A DNA stretch of 64,000 bases from Neisseria lisongii (GCF_028463985.1 NZ_CP116766.1:1240001-1304000), one strand, 5' to 3'. Shown: positions 1-9,500, counted from the stretch's first letter. Notes: generated by a model from the sequence alone, not told the origin. A program made the numbers and translations.

Positions 1-335
1 TCCACCGTTGCTTCGCCGTATTCCAAAGCATAGCTTTGCGATACAGTATCAAACGGCAATTTGCCTTTTTTGCGGATCGGCACAAAGCCGACATTCAGCT
101 GATACGCCAGCGCCGCACCGATAATAAAACCCCGTGCGTCCAAACCCGCCACTACATCGATTTTTTGTCCCATATAGCGGTACACCATCAAATCGACCAG
201 CAGACGGAAATATTCGGCACTCTGCAAAACCGGCGTAATATCGTGAAACAAAATGCCTTTTTGCGGCCAGTTTTCGATTTTGCGGATTTTTTCCGCCAAC
301 ACATTCACACCCACCGCTTCCGGATGAACCAACAT
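1..335 (-). CDS. apt: Adenine phosphoribosyltransferase, partial
   Basis: This is the N-terminal 111 codons of a type I phosphoribosyltransferase that salvages adenine to AMP with PRPP in the cytoplasm. The start at 335 reads [11 protein letters not shown], and the segment [18 protein letters not shown] is typical of Apt, followed by a [13 protein letters not shown] stretch. The C-terminal third, including the PRPP loop, lies beyond the window edge. The gene diverges from gmk, with a DUS at 398-407 between them. The assignment as Apt, rather than another purine PRTase, rests on the GLDARGF motif and is quite secure. Confidence 0.9.
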   Translation of the reverse strand, partial: MLVHPEAVGVNVLAEKIRKIENWPQKGILFHDITPVLQSAEYFRLLVDLMVYRYMGQKIDVVAGLDARGFIIGAALAYQLNVGFVPIRKKGKLPFDTVSQSYALEYGEATV

Positions 336-429
336 TTTTATTGTCCTAATAACAGTCAAACGGTTGATTGTAACAAATTTATGCCGTTTGTGGCGAAGCC
401 GTCTGAAAATCGAAAAGCACACACAGCTG

Positions 430-438
430 TGATATAAT
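430..438 (+). promoter_or_regulatory. Candidate extended -10 promoter of gmk-rpoZ-spoT
   Basis: TGATATAAT is an extended -10 (TG-n-TATAAT) 33 bases before the gmk start codon. I see no convincing -35 box at the right distance, which is normal for extended -10 promoters. The function is inferred from position. Confidence 0.5.
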
Positions 439-470
439 GCGGGATAAAATTTTTCTATGGCAAACCGATT

Positions 471-1088
471 ATGCAAAACCCAGAAAAAGGCAATATTTTC
501 ATCATTTCCGCCGCCTCCGGCACCGGCAAAACCACGCTGGTTTCCCGATTGCTGCAAAACCACAACACGCTGCGGGTTTCCGTATCCCACACCACCCGTG
601 CGCCCCGCACCGGCGAAGAAAACGGCGTGCATTACCACTTCGTTTCCAAAGAAGAATTCGAACGCCTGATTGCAGCAAATGCCTTTTTGGAACACGCCGA
701 CGTGTTCGGTAACTATTACGGCACCGGCATCGAAAGCGTGCAATCGCTTTGCGCACAAGGCTTTGATGTGATTCTCGAAATCGATGTCCAAGGGGCGGAA
801 CAGGTCCGCCGCAAACTGCCCGAAGCCTGCAGCATTTTCATTCTGCCGCCTTCCGCCGAAACTCTGGCGCAACGCCTGAAAGGGCGGGCAACCGACAGCG
901 AAGATGTGATTCAGACCCGTCTGGCGAAAGCCCGCCACGAAATCAGCCGCTCGGTCGATTTCGACTATGTCGTTATCAACGACCAACTCGACACCGCCGA
1001 AGCCGAGCTATACGCCGTTATCCGCTCACGCCGTCTGAAAACGGCGGCTCAATCGGCATTTATCGAGAATCTATTGGACAATTTCTAA
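471..1088 (+). CDS. gmk: Guanylate kinase
   Basis: Phosphorylates GMP to GDP with ATP in the cytoplasm. The 205-residue protein has the usual family length. It carries a P-loop at residues 14-21 (AASGTGKT), then the GMP-binding segment [21 protein letters not shown], and a DVQGAEQVR stretch typical of the kinase core. No strong Shine-Dalgarno precedes the start; another ATG 14 bases upstream is in a different frame. It leads a gmk-rpoZ-spoT cluster also found in enterobacteria, which links guanine nucleotide supply with (p)ppGpp metabolism. A DUS core is embedded near the 3' end (around 1030). Confidence 0.95.
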   Translation: MQNPEKGNIFIISAASGTGKTTLVSRLLQNHNTLRVSVSHTTRAPRTGEENGVHYHFVSKEEFERLIAANAFLEHADVFGNYYGTGIESVQSLCAQGFDVILEIDVQGAEQVRRKLPEACSIFILPPSAETLAQRLKGRATDSEDVIQTRLAKARHEISRSVDFDYVVINDQLDTAEAELYAVIRSRRLKTAAQSAFIENLLDNF

Positions 1089-1150
1089 AAAACAGCGAAA
1101 ATAATATTTTTTCCGTTTCCCTTTCATTTCAACACAAGCGAGTAAACAAT

Positions 1151-1357
1151 ATGGCACGCATTACCACTGAAGACTGCACCGGCAAAATCCCCAACCACTT
1201 CGACCTGACACTGGTCGCCGCCCGCCGCGCCCGCCAGCTCGAAACCGGCAACACCCCTCTGGTTGACGATATCCGCAACAACAAACCGACCGTAACCGCT
1301 CTGCGCGAAATCGCCGCCGGCCATATCGGTACCGAACTCTTGTCGCGCAACAAATAA
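1151..1357 (+). CDS. rpoZ: RNA polymerase omega subunit
   Basis: A 68-residue protein beginning [20 protein letters not shown], with the family-wide stretch [10 protein letters not shown]. Omega helps assemble the beta-prime subunit and forms part of one (p)ppGpp site on RNA polymerase. It lies 62 bases after gmk and 23 bases before spoT, so the three are probably cotranscribed. Length and sequence are typical of omega. Confidence 0.95.
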   Translation: MARITTEDCTGKIPNHFDLTLVAARRARQLETGNTPLVDDIRNNKPTVTALREIAAGHIGTELLSRNK

Positions 1358-1380
1358 CCTGAGCAGGAGGCCGTCTGAAA

Positions 1381-3537
1381 ATGCCAGCCCCATTACCCAC
1401 CGCCCCATACGATCCGCTGACCGCCAAAGAGCGGGAACTGCTGTTCCGCGCCGCCGCCTATCTGAATCCGCAGGAGTCGGCCGAGCTGGAAAAAGCCGTT
1501 GCCTATGCGTTTCACGCCCACGACGGACAAACCCGTAAAAGCGGCGAGCCTTACATTACCCACCCGATTGCCGTTGCCACCCAACTGGCCATCTGGCACA
1601 TGGATATCCAAGGCTTGTGCGCCGGTGTGATGCACGACGTATTGGAAGACACCGGCGTAACCAAAACCGAAATGGCGGCAAATTTCGGCGAAATCATCGC
1701 CGAAATGGTGGACGGCCTCTCCAAGCTGGAAAAACTCAAATTCGAAGACCATGCCGAACATCAGGCGGAAAGTTTCCGCAAACTGATTCTCGCCATGACC
1801 AAAGACGTGCGGGTGATTATCGTCAAACTCGCCGACCGTCTGCACAATATGCGCACTCTAGGCTCGATGCGTCCCGACAAACGCCGCCGCATTGCCAAAG
1901 AAACGCTGGAAATCTACGCCCAAATCGCCAACCGTATCGGCCTGAACAATGCTTATCAGGAACTGCAGGACTTATCGTTTCAAAATCTGCACCCGAAACG
2001 CTACGAAACCCTGCAAAAAGCCATGAACAACAGCCGCAAAAACCGCCGCGACGTTGCCGGCAAGGTTTTGCGTGCGTTCGGACAGCGGCTGGTCAGCGCC
2101 AATATCGAAGCCAAAATCAAAGGGCGCGAAAAAAACCTCTACAGCATTCACCAAAAAATGCTGGCCAAAAAACTGCGTTTTGCCGAAGTGATGGACATCT
2201 ACGGCTTTCGGGTCATTGTCAACAGCATACCCGCCTGTTACGCCGCACTGGGTGCTTTGCACAATCTCTACCAGCCCAAACCCGGCCGTTTCAAAGACTA
2301 CATCGCCATTCCGAAAAGCAACGGCTACCAAAGCCTGCACACCACGCTGGTCGGCCCGTACGGCCTGCCGATTGAAGTGCAGATCCGCACCCGTGAAATG
2401 GACGCTGTCGCCGAAGGCGGCGTGGCCGGACACTGGATCGACAAATCCGGCCGCCACACCACCGATCAGGCGATGCTGCACACCAACCGCTGGCTGAAAA
2501 CCATTTTGGATTTACAGGCCAGCAGCGCCAATGCCATCGAATTTTTGGAACACGTCAAAGTCGATCTGTTCCCGAACGAAATCTACGTTCTCACCCCCAA
2601 AGGCAAAATCCTCACCCTGCCCAAAGGTGCAACCCCGATTGATTTTGCCTATACCGTGCATACCGACATCGGACACAAAACCGTCGCCGCACGCATCAAC
2701 AATACCATGATGCCGCTGCGTACCAAGCTCAAAACCGGCGATTCGGTGGAAATCATCACTTCCGAACACGCCAAACCGAATCCGACTTGGCTCAGTTTTG
2801 CCGTATCCGGCCGCGCCCGCAGCGCCATCCGCCAATACATCAAAAACATGAACCGCCAAGATGCCATCGCCTTGGGCGAAAACCTGCTGCAAAAAGCCCT
2901 GTCCAGCCTGCTCCCGCAAGATGTGTTACTTTCAGACGGCCTCAGAGAAAAATACCTCTCCGAACTAAGCGGCCAAAACATCTCGTTTGAAGAGCTGCTC
3001 TACAATGTCGGTACCGGCAATACCCTGCCGGTTTCCGTGGCCATGCACATCGCCGAACTGGCGGGCGAACACTTCGGTAGCGAAGTCAAACTCAGCCCGG
3101 TCAAAGTCAACGGACAGGAAAGCGGCCGTATCCATCTGGCGGAATGCTGCCACCCGATTGCCGGCGATGCCATCCGAGCCGTCTTAATCAAAGACAAAGG
3201 CATGATTATCCATCGGGATACCTGCCCGACCCTGCTCAAAACCGCCCCCGAGCAGCAACTCGATGCCGATTGGGACAGCATCAACAACCAAAATTACCGT
3301 ATCGGCCTGCATATTCAGTCCGAAGACACCCACGGCCTGCTGGCGCAAATGGCGCAAGCCATTTCCGGTGCAGGGGCGGATATTTCCTCGGTGGAAACCC
3401 CGTCCAAAACCCAAACCGGCACCGAAGGTTTTGTCGAGTTTCTATTTATGATTAAAACCAAAGACTTGGCGCAACTCAATCAAATTATTCATGATTTGCA
3501 CACCATTCCGCACGTCCGCAAAGTGATTCGTGTGTAA
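1381..3537 (+). CDS. spoT: Bifunctional (p)ppGpp synthetase/hydrolase SpoT
   Basis: A long RelA/SpoT-family protein of 718 residues that makes and degrades (p)ppGpp. The HD hydrolase domain is intact: His45, His61 in THP, the HD pair at 85-86 and the ED pair at 89-90, so hydrolase activity is expected. The synthetase domain follows (KIKGREKNLYSIHQKM, then GRFKDYIAIPKSNGYQSLHT), then a TGS domain (YVLTPKGKILTLPKGATPIDFAY), a Cys-containing helical region (ECCHPIAGD) and a C-terminal ACT domain. The start is set by AGGAGG, which runs directly into a DUS that ends against the ATG. An in-frame DUS near 2935 encodes SDGL. It is last in the gmk-rpoZ-spoT cluster. Confidence 0.93.
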   Translation: MPAPLPTAPYDPLTAKERELLFRAAAYLNPQESAELEKAVAYAFHAHDGQTRKSGEPYITHPIAVATQLAIWHMDIQGLCAGVMHDVLEDTGVTKTEMAANFGEIIAEMVDGLSKLEKLKFEDHAEHQAESFRKLILAMTKDVRVIIVKLADRLHNMRTLGSMRPDKRRRIAKETLEIYAQIANRIGLNNAYQELQDLSFQNLHPKRYETLQKAMNNSRKNRRDVAGKVLRAFGQRLVSANIEAKIKGREKNLYSIHQKMLAKKLRFAEVMDIYGFRVIVNSIPACYAALGALHNLYQPKPGRFKDYIAIPKSNGYQSLHTTLVGPYGLPIEVQIRTREMDAVAEGGVAGHWIDKSGRHTTDQAMLHTNRWLKTILDLQASSANAIEFLEHVKVDLFPNEIYVLTPKGKILTLPKGATPIDFAYTVHTDIGHKTVAARINNTMMPLRTKLKTGDSVEIITSEHAKPNPTWLSFAVSGRARSAIRQYIKNMNRQDAIALGENLLQKALSSLLPQDVLLSDGLREKYLSELSGQNISFEELLYNVGTGNTLPVSVAMHIAELAGEHFGSEVKLSPVKVNGQESGRIHLAECCHPIAGDAIRAVLIKDKGMIIHRDTCPTLLKTAPEQQLDADWDSINNQNYRIGLHIQSEDTHGLLAQMAQAISGAGADISSVETPSKTQTGTEGFVEFLFMIKTKDLAQLNQIIHDLHTIPHVRKVIRV

Positions 3538-3549
3538 ACTTGATTGCGA

Positions 3550-3711
3550 TATAGCGGGTTCAATTCAAAAGAGGACAAGGCGGCGAGCCGAAGACAGTAC
3601 AGGTAGTACGGAACAGGTTTTGTCCGGATGGTTGTTTCATTCGGTTACAAAAACCGTTCTCTTTGAGCAAGGCGGGCCAACGCTGTGGTCTTTTGAAGTG
3701 AACCCGCTATA
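3550..3711. repeat. Full-length Correia-type element (CREE/NEMIS-like)
   Basis: A 162-bp element with imperfect inverted ends TATAGCGGGTTCA and TGAACCCGCTATA. Next to the left end is the Correia core GGACAAGGCGGCGAGCCGAAG. The middle part (AACCGTTCTCTTTGAGCAAGG) resembles the internal segment of the long Correia class. It follows spoT directly and may act on 3' processing or carry promoter activity, as known for this family. The ends read GGGTTCA instead of the usual GGATTAA, a lineage variant. Confidence 0.75.
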
Positions 3712-3781
3712 AAAATCTGCCAAACGGCAATCCGAACTAAAGACACGGATTGCCGTTTTTCATCTTCAACCATCAAAAATC

Positions 3782-3811
3782 TTGACAAACGCCTAAAAAA
3801 TCACGCATAAT
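3782..3811 (+). promoter_or_regulatory. Sigma-70 promoter of rpsU
   Basis: TTGACA at 3782-3787 and CATAAT at 3806-3811 with an 18-base spacer form a strong sigma-70-type promoter. It implies a leader of about 205 bases before the rpsU start codon. Confidence 0.7.
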
Positions 3812-3819
3812 CGCAAAAT

Positions 3820-4024
3820 TCATTTATTTGCAAAGCAGCCGTTGTTGCTGCCTGATTAAAATTTGTTAGGAGGTGATGTTTTTCACCCCGGTGAGTGTCC
3901 CGCCCGCTTCAAGCAAAAGCGATACGCAAAACCCTATTTTTTAAACGAGGCCGTCTGAAAACCATCATCAGCCAACCATTATGCTGATTTTTACGGCCCG
4001 AACCAGAATTTTGAAGGAAATAAA
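3820..4024 (+). promoter_or_regulatory. Long rpsU leader with anti-SD-complementary stretch and small ORF
   Basis: The leader holds TAGGAGGTGAT (3867-3877), a near-perfect complement to the 16S rRNA 3' end, overlapping a hairpin GGTGA-TGTTTT-TCACC. An in-frame 22-codon ORF runs from ATG 3876 to TAA 3944 (an internal GTG lies at 3891). The perfect Shine-Dalgarno is only 2 bases from that ATG and 17 from the GTG, so translation is doubtful. A DUS lies at 3949-3958. A regulatory role for S21 synthesis is an inference. Confidence 0.4.
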
Positions 4025-4237
4025 ATGCCTGCAATCCGTGTAAAAGAGAATGAACCATTTGAAGTTGCCATGCGCCGTTTCAAACGTGCTGTAGAAAAAA
4101 CCGGTCTGCTGACCGAGCTGCGCGCCCGCGAAGCCTACGAAAAACCGACTACCGAGCGCAAACGCAAAAAAGCTGCTGCAGCCAAACGTCTGCAAAAACG
4201 CCTGCGCAGCCAACAACTGCCTCCTAAAATGTACTGA
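4025..4237 (+). CDS. rpsU: 30S ribosomal protein S21
   Basis: A 70-residue, very basic protein beginning [20 protein letters not shown] and ending QQLPPKMY, matching bacterial S21 over its full length. It binds the small subunit near the anti-Shine-Dalgarno region of 16S rRNA. The start is preceded by GAAGGAAATAAA, a good ribosome site. It heads the conserved rpsU-yqeY-dnaG-rpoD order, but a terminator directly follows it, so much of its transcription is probably separate. Confidence 0.97.
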   Translation: MPAIRVKENEPFEVAMRRFKRAVEKTGLLTELRAREAYEKPTTERKRKKAAAAKRLQKRLRSQQLPPKMY

Positions 4238-4268
4238 TTACAGGCCTAACCTGTGATTGAGCAAGACA

Positions 4269-4300
4269 CACCGTAAGGCCGCAAGCCCTACGGTGTTTTT
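4269..4300 (+). terminator. Rho-independent terminator after rpsU
   Basis: CACCGTAAGGC and GCCCTACGGTG form a hairpin with one mismatch, followed by TTTTTG. It lies 31 bases after the rpsU stop codon. Confidence 0.75.
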
Positions 4301-4369
4301 GCCTTTATCGCCAAAACCGTCTGGCGATTCCCCGACCCAATACCGTCTGAAAACCCAATCGGAGCCGAT

Positions 4370-4816
4370 ATGAGCCTGAAAGCCAAACTGACCGAAGACA
4401 TGAAAACCGCCATGCGTGCCAAAGACACACTCACTTTAGGCACCATCCGCCTGATTAACGCCGCCATCAAACAATACGAAGTGGACGAGCGCAGCGAAGC
4501 CGACGATGCCAAAGTAACCGCCATTTTGGGCAAAATGCTCAAACAGCGCAAAGACAGCGCCAAAATCTACACCGAAGCCGGCCGCAGCGACTTAGCGGAC
4601 AAAGAAAACGCCGAAATCGACGTGTTAAACCGTTATCTTCCTCAAATGATGTCGGAAGACGAAATCCGCAACGCCGTGGCCACCGTTATCACCATGACCG
4701 GCGCTTCAGGCATGGCGGACATGGGCAAAGTAATGGGCGTATTAAAAACCCAGCTTGCCGGCAAAGCCGATATGGGCGAAGTCAATAAAATTTTAAAAGC
4801 CGCTTTGAGTGCCTGA
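4370..4816 (+). CDS. yqeY: GatB/YqeY domain protein
   Basis: A 148-residue protein of the YqeY family: a helical domain (LKAKLTEDMKTAMRAKDTLTLGTIRLINAAI) followed by the small C-terminal domain shared with the tail of GatB (MGKVMGVLKTQLAGKADMGEVNKILK). In GatB this tail binds tRNA; the role of free-standing YqeY is not settled. It is regularly found between rpsU and dnaG in proteobacteria, as here. DUS copies flank it on both sides. Confidence 0.9.
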   Translation: MSLKAKLTEDMKTAMRAKDTLTLGTIRLINAAIKQYEVDERSEADDAKVTAILGKMLKQRKDSAKIYTEAGRSDLADKENAEIDVLNRYLPQMMSEDEIRNAVATVITMTGASGMADMGKVMGVLKTQLAGKADMGEVNKILKAALSA

Positions 4817-4879
4817 TTTTTTCACCATTTTCAGACGGCCTCTGCTCCCCATGCCGTCTGAAAAACACCCGACCAGCCT

Positions 4880-6655
4880 ATGATTCCCGCCGATTTCATT
4901 GACGAGCTGCTTGCCAAAATCGATATTGTCGATATTATCGACGAACAGGTGCCGCTGAAAAAAAGCGGTGCCAACTATATGGCCTGCTGTCCGTTTCATA
5001 AAGAGAAAACCCCGTCGTTTTCCGTCAGCCCGACCAAGCAGTTTTACCACTGCTTCAGTTGCGGGGCGCACGGCTCTGCGATCGGGTTTATGATGGAACA
5101 CCAAGGTTTGTCGTTCCCCGAAGCGGTGCAGCAGCTGGCGGATCGTGCCGGTATGAAAGTGCCGCAGACACGGGGACAGAATGAAAATCCGGAAGTCCGT
5201 GCCGAACGCAAGAAAAAACAGCAAACGCTGGAAGAAACCACCGAAGCGGCAGCACAGTTTTATGCGCAGCAGCTTCCCTTACACGCCGCCGCCCATACTT
5301 ATTTCCAACAGCGGGGCTTGAGTGCAGAAGTGATTGCCCACTACGGCTTGGGTTATGCGCCCGAAGGCTGGCAGCCGCTGGCGAAAGTGTTCCAGCCGTA
5401 TCCGAACACGGCGCTGGTGGAAAGCGGTATGGTGGTTGATAACGAAGGCAAATATTACGACCGTTTCCGCCATCGGGTGATGTTTCCGATCCGCAATCCT
5501 CGAGGGCAGGTCATCGGCTTCGGCGGGCGGGTACTGGACGATTCCAAGCCCAAATATTTAAACTCTCCCGATACCCCGCTGTTTGACAAGGGAAAAAACC
5601 TCTACGGCCTGTACGAAGGCCGCTCGGCGATTAAAGAAGCCGGTCGGATTTTGGTGGTCGAAGGCTATATGGACGTAGTCGCACTGGCGCAGTTCGGCAT
5701 CGGCTACGGCGTGGCCTCGCTGGGTACGTCCACCACCGCCGAACACGTTAAAATCCTGATGCGGCAGGCAGACAGCATTTATTTCTGTTTCGACGGCGAC
5801 AGTGCCGGCCGCAAAGCGGCATGGCGGGCATTGGAAAACGCTTTGCCGCAACTGAAAGACGATAAAGCGCTGCATTTTCTGTTTCTACCCGAAGAACACG
5901 ATCCGGACAGCTATATCCGTGCGTTCGGCAAAGATAAATTTGAAGATATGCTGCTCAGCCAGAGCAAGCCGCTGTCGGAATATTTCTGGCAGCATCTTTC
6001 AGACGGCCTCAACCTCCACACGCAGGAAGGCAAAGCCGAATTGGTAAAAACCAGTTCGCCGCTGCTGGCGCAAATCACCGCCCCCGCCCTCGGCTTTTTA
6101 TTGAAACAGAAACTCAGCGAGCTGGTGGGCATTGATCCCGCCGACTTGGCGCAACTTTTGGGGCAGGAAGCACCCAAACGCAGCGTAAAAGCCAAAAGCT
6201 ACAAATTGCCGAGTGCCACCGCCAAGCAGCCCGCCATGCTGACTTTGGTGCAAAAGCAGATCCGCAGCCTCTTGATAAATCCGAATTGGGCTGCATATAT
6301 AGATTTGCCTGAATATCTGGTCTTAGACGGCGACTTTGCCTGCTTGGCCAATCTGGCAGAATGGATCAACAGCCAGCCCGCCGCACCGAGCAGCGCCCAA
6401 ATTTTGGAATATATGCGCCACTCGCCGCACCAAGCCCTGCTGAACCTGATTTTCCAATCAGCATCCGGCATATCGGAAGCCTTGGAAGGCAGCAGCGAAG
6501 AAGATTTGGAAAACTTCCGAATCGGCATGAAAAAGCTGTTGGACGAATTAAAATACCGCCAAATCGAATCCTTAAAACAAAAAAATCTGCACAGCGGATT
6601 AAGCGATTACGAAAAAAAACTCCTGCTTTCGCTGCTGACGCTGAAAGCACATTGA
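4880..6655 (+). CDS. dnaG: DNA primase
   Basis: Synthesises RNA primers at the replication fork. The 591-residue protein starts MIPADFIDELLAKIDIVDII. It has a CHC2 zinc finger with ligands Cys37, His40, Cys58 and Cys61. The catalytic core carries a TOPRIM domain around residues 255-340 (RILVVEGYMDVVALAQFG, then CFDGDSAGRKAAWRALE), and the C-terminal part is the helical DnaB-interacting domain. Length is normal for betaproteobacteria. A DUS within the coding region near 5998 encodes SDGLN. It lies between yqeY and rpoD in the classical macromolecular-synthesis arrangement. Confidence 0.96.
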   Translation: MIPADFIDELLAKIDIVDIIDEQVPLKKSGANYMACCPFHKEKTPSFSVSPTKQFYHCFSCGAHGSAIGFMMEHQGLSFPEAVQQLADRAGMKVPQTRGQNENPEVRAERKKKQQTLEETTEAAAQFYAQQLPLHAAAHTYFQQRGLSAEVIAHYGLGYAPEGWQPLAKVFQPYPNTALVESGMVVDNEGKYYDRFRHRVMFPIRNPRGQVIGFGGRVLDDSKPKYLNSPDTPLFDKGKNLYGLYEGRSAIKEAGRILVVEGYMDVVALAQFGIGYGVASLGTSTTAEHVKILMRQADSIYFCFDGDSAGRKAAWRALENALPQLKDDKALHFLFLPEEHDPDSYIRAFGKDKFEDMLLSQSKPLSEYFWQHLSDGLNLHTQEGKAELVKTSSPLLAQITAPALGFLLKQKLSELVGIDPADLAQLLGQEAPKRSVKAKSYKLPSATAKQPAMLTLVQKQIRSLLINPNWAAYIDLPEYLVLDGDFACLANLAEWINSQPAAPSSAQILEYMRHSPHQALLNLIFQSASGISEALEGSSEEDLENFRIGMKKLLDELKYRQIESLKQKNLHSGLSDYEKKLLLSLLTLKAH

Positions 6656-6855
6656 TTTTTATGCGTGAACGGCAACAACGAAACCGACCGTTCACATACC
6701 GGCCAAAGCCGTCTGAAAACACATACTTGCTGCGACAACCAACCATGCAGAACACACTTTTCCCATTTTCAGACGGCCTCGGCCCGCAACCGCTGTAAAA
6801 CCCGTTGCCCGAAACCTTTACAGCAAAATACCAACGCCCAACCTTTGAGATTACC

Positions 6856-8805
6856 ATGTCCAAAAACCCACTCAATCCACAAGATCAGGACGAAAACCGT
6901 CCGTTAAGCACAGCGGAACAGCGGGAACGCCTGCGCCAGCTCATCATCATGGGTAAAGAGCGAGGCTACATCACCTATTCCGAAATCAACGATGCCCTAC
7001 CCGACGATATGTCGGATGCCGACCAAATCGACAACATCGTCAATATGATTGCCGGCTTGGGCATTCAAGTAACCGAACAGGCACCCGATGTCGAAGACAT
7101 CTTATTGAGCGACAACGCCGCCTCCATCACCGACGACGACGCTGTCGAAGAAGCCGAAGCCGCCCTTTCCAACGCAGATTCCGAGTTCGGCCGCACCACC
7201 GACCCTGTGCGGATGTATATGCGCGAAATGGGACAGGTTGATCTGCTCACCCGCGAAGACGAAATCATCATCGCCAAAAAAATCGAACATGCCCTGAAAA
7301 ACATGGTTCAGGCCATTTCCGCCTGTCCGGGTTCGATTGCCGAAATTCTGGCGCTGATCGAAAAAATCCGCAACGACGAAATCCGTGTCGATGAAGTGGT
7401 CGAAGCCATTATCGACCCCAACGAAGTTCTGCTCAACGAATTGGGCTTAAGCCACCTCGATTCAGTCGATACCGACGACGTTGCCGACAGCAGCGATGAG
7501 AGCGATGAAGACGAAGAAGATGCCGAAGATGACGACGACACCGCCACCGACGCCGAATCCATGTCCGCCGCCAATCTGGAAGAATTAAAACAAAAAGTGT
7601 TGGAACACTTCCAGCAAATCGAAGCCGACTACGCCAAAATGGTCGCCGAACTCAACGCCCACGACAGCCGCCACCCCGACTATCTGGCGCACCGTGATGC
7701 TATCGCCTCCAAACTTTTGGAAGTACGCTTCGCCACCCGCCAGATTGAAAGCCTGAGCAGCAACCTGCGCAACCGTGTCGATCAAATCCGCAAACTCGAA
7801 CGGGAAATCCGAGACATTTGCCAAGACCGTGTCCACATGGATCGGGACTACTTCATCGCCAACTTCCTACCCAACATCACCAACCTCGCATGGGTAGAAG
7901 AAGAAGTTGCCAAAGGCGGCAAATGGTGCGATGCCCTCGACCGCTTCCGCCACGCCATCATCGAAAAGCAAACCGCATTGGCGGATATGGAAAAAGAAAC
8001 CCGCATTTCCATCGAAGAATTAAAAGAAATCAACAAAGACATGGTCAAAAGCGAAAAAGAAACCGCTTCGGCCAAACAGGAAATGATTCAGGCCAACCTG
8101 CGTCTGGTGATTTCCATCGCCAAAAAATACACCAACCGAGGTTTACAATTCCTTGACTTGATTCAAGAAGGCAACATCGGCCTGATGAAAGCAGTCGATA
8201 AATTCGAATACCGCCGCGGCTACAAATTCTCCACCTACGCCACATGGTGGATCCGCCAAGCCATCACCCGCTCGATTGCCGACCAAGCCCGTACCATTCG
8301 GATTCCGGTTCACATGATTGAAACCATCAACAAAATGAACCGCATTTCCCGCCAATACCTGCAGGAAAACGGCGAAGAACCCGATTCGGCCAAACTGGCA
8401 GAACTCATGCAGATGCCGGAAGACAAAATCCGCAAAATCATGAAAATCGCCAAAGAACCGATTTCCATGGAAACCCCGATCGGCGACGACGACGATTCAC
8501 ATTTGGGCGACTTCATCGAAGATGCCAACAACATCGCCCCCGCCGATGCCGCCATGTATTCCAGCCTGCACGAAGTAACCAAAGAAGTGTTGGAAAGCCT
8601 TACCCCGAGAGAAGCCAAAGTCCTGCGTATGCGCTTCGGTATCGACATGAACACCGACCATACCTTGGAAGAAGTCGGCAAACAGTTTGACGTAACCCGG
8701 GAACGCATCCGCCAAATCGAAGCCAAAGCCCTGCGCAAACTGCGCCACCCAACCCGCAGCGACCGCCTCAAAAGCTTCTTGGACAGCGAAGACCACAAAC
8801 TGTAA
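6856..8805 (+). CDS. rpoD: RNA polymerase primary sigma factor RpoD (sigma-70)
   Basis: The housekeeping sigma factor, 649 residues from the chosen ATG ([16 protein letters not shown]). Region 1.1 comes first, then region 1.2 ([25 protein letters not shown]). An acidic Asp/Glu-rich non-conserved region follows. Regions 2.1-2.4 read [55 protein letters not shown], written here as their landmarks only. Region 4 has the helix-turn-helix [20 protein letters not shown]. An upstream in-frame TTG at 6805 would add 17 residues, but the ATG agrees with known sigma-70 N termini. A strong terminator follows. Confidence 0.95.
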   Translation: MSKNPLNPQDQDENRPLSTAEQRERLRQLIIMGKERGYITYSEINDALPDDMSDADQIDNIVNMIAGLGIQVTEQAPDVEDILLSDNAASITDDDAVEEAEAALSNADSEFGRTTDPVRMYMREMGQVDLLTREDEIIIAKKIEHALKNMVQAISACPGSIAEILALIEKIRNDEIRVDEVVEAIIDPNEVLLNELGLSHLDSVDTDDVADSSDESDEDEEDAEDDDDTATDAESMSAANLEELKQKVLEHFQQIEADYAKMVAELNAHDSRHPDYLAHRDAIASKLLEVRFATRQIESLSSNLRNRVDQIRKLEREIRDICQDRVHMDRDYFIANFLPNITNLAWVEEEVAKGGKWCDALDRFRHAIIEKQTALADMEKETRISIEELKEINKDMVKSEKETASAKQEMIQANLRLVISIAKKYTNRGLQFLDLIQEGNIGLMKAVDKFEYRRGYKFSTYATWWIRQAITRSIADQARTIRIPVHMIETINKMNRISRQYLQENGEEPDSAKLAELMQMPEDKIRKIMKIAKEPISMETPIGDDDDSHLGDFIEDANNIAPADAAMYSSLHEVTKEVLESLTPREAKVLRMRFGIDMNTDHTLEEVGKQFDVTRERIRQIEAKALRKLRHPTRSDRLKSFLDSEDHKL

Positions 8806-8835
8806 CCCATAACGTGTGATAACAAAGCACAAACA

Positions 8836-8863
8836 AAAAGCAGACCCGAAACAGTCTGCTTTT
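8836..8863 (+). terminator. Terminator of rpoD
   Basis: AAAAGCAGAC and GTCTGCTTTT form a perfect 10-bp stem around an 8-base loop, followed by ATCTTTTTCT. Confidence 0.85.
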
Positions 8864-8917
8864 ATCTTTTTCTCGTCCTAACCTCACAGTGGAAATCTAC
8901 CACAATCAACAGTTTCA

Positions 8918-8957
8918 GGCCGTCTGAAAATCGGAAATCGTGATTTTCAGACGGCTT
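8918..8957. terminator. Inverted DUS pair between rpoD and the HxlR gene
   Basis: GGCCGTCTGAAAATC and GATTTTCAGACGGC form a stem ending in TTTGTTTT on the plus strand. Such paired DUS often act as terminators in Neisseria. It lies between converging genes. Confidence 0.65.
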
Positions 8958-9042
8958 TGTTTTGCTTCAACCACAGTCGGCATGCTTAACTTTTTCAGGG
9001 TATCACGGGTTTGGTGATAAACCCGTCAGTTTCTTACACTGT

Positions 9043-9402
9043 TCATTCCTGCACCAACTTTTTATGTTTGATACATTCCTCGGCGTATTGTATGCCCCAT
9101 GCGTGTATGGCATCGATTACCGGTATCAGCGTTTTCCCGAATTCGGTCAGTGAATATTCCACCTTGGGCGGGATTTGCGGATACACTTCCCGATGCACAA
9201 TTCCATCGTTTTCCAACTCACGCAGCTGCAGCGTCAGCATGCGTTGGGTTATGCCTGCAAGCAGTCGCTGTAATTCGTTGAAGCGTCGGGTTTCTCCGTT
9301 TAAATAATATAAAATCAATACCTTCCATTTTCCGCCGATAATATTTAACGTATTGACGACAGGATAGCAAGAGCTGTGGGCGTGTTCTGTTTCCGACATC
9401 AT
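9043..9402 (-). CDS. HxlR-family transcriptional regulator
   Basis: A 119-residue winged-helix regulator. The family landmarks are present: Cys at position 13 (HSSCYPV), the segment [29 protein letters not shown], then [20 protein letters not shown] and [10 protein letters not shown]. Members often sense electrophiles or redox stress through the N-terminal Cys. The gene diverges from a broken pirin gene, a common pairing of regulator and target, so its usual target may be dead here. GTACGTAC at 9465-9472 between them is a candidate operator. Two adjacent ATGs start the protein. Confidence 0.88.
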   Translation of the reverse strand: MMSETEHAHSSCYPVVNTLNIIGGKWKVLILYYLNGETRRFNELQRLLAGITQRMLTLQLRELENDGIVHREVYPQIPPKVEYSLTEFGKTLIPVIDAIHAWGIQYAEECIKHKKLVQE

Positions 9403-9464
9403 TGGCCTCCAAGCAATACTGTGTTTCCTAACCTTGCTGTATTATTTACCACAGTATAAAAAAT

Positions 9465-9500
9465 GTACGTACTTGTGAAAAAATATGTACCCCATATAAT
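9465..9500 (+). promoter_or_regulatory. Divergent HxlR/pirin control region
   Basis: The palindrome GTACGTAC (9465-9472) is followed by a related TATGTAC and by TATAAT at 9495-9500, a -10 for the pirin remnant. Binding by the neighbouring HxlR protein is inferred from position only. Confidence 0.4.

Noticed and set aside
6805..6855. TTG start of rpoD 17 codons upstream
   Set aside because: The ATG at 6856 gives the usual sigma-70 N terminus; the extension contains no conserved residues.
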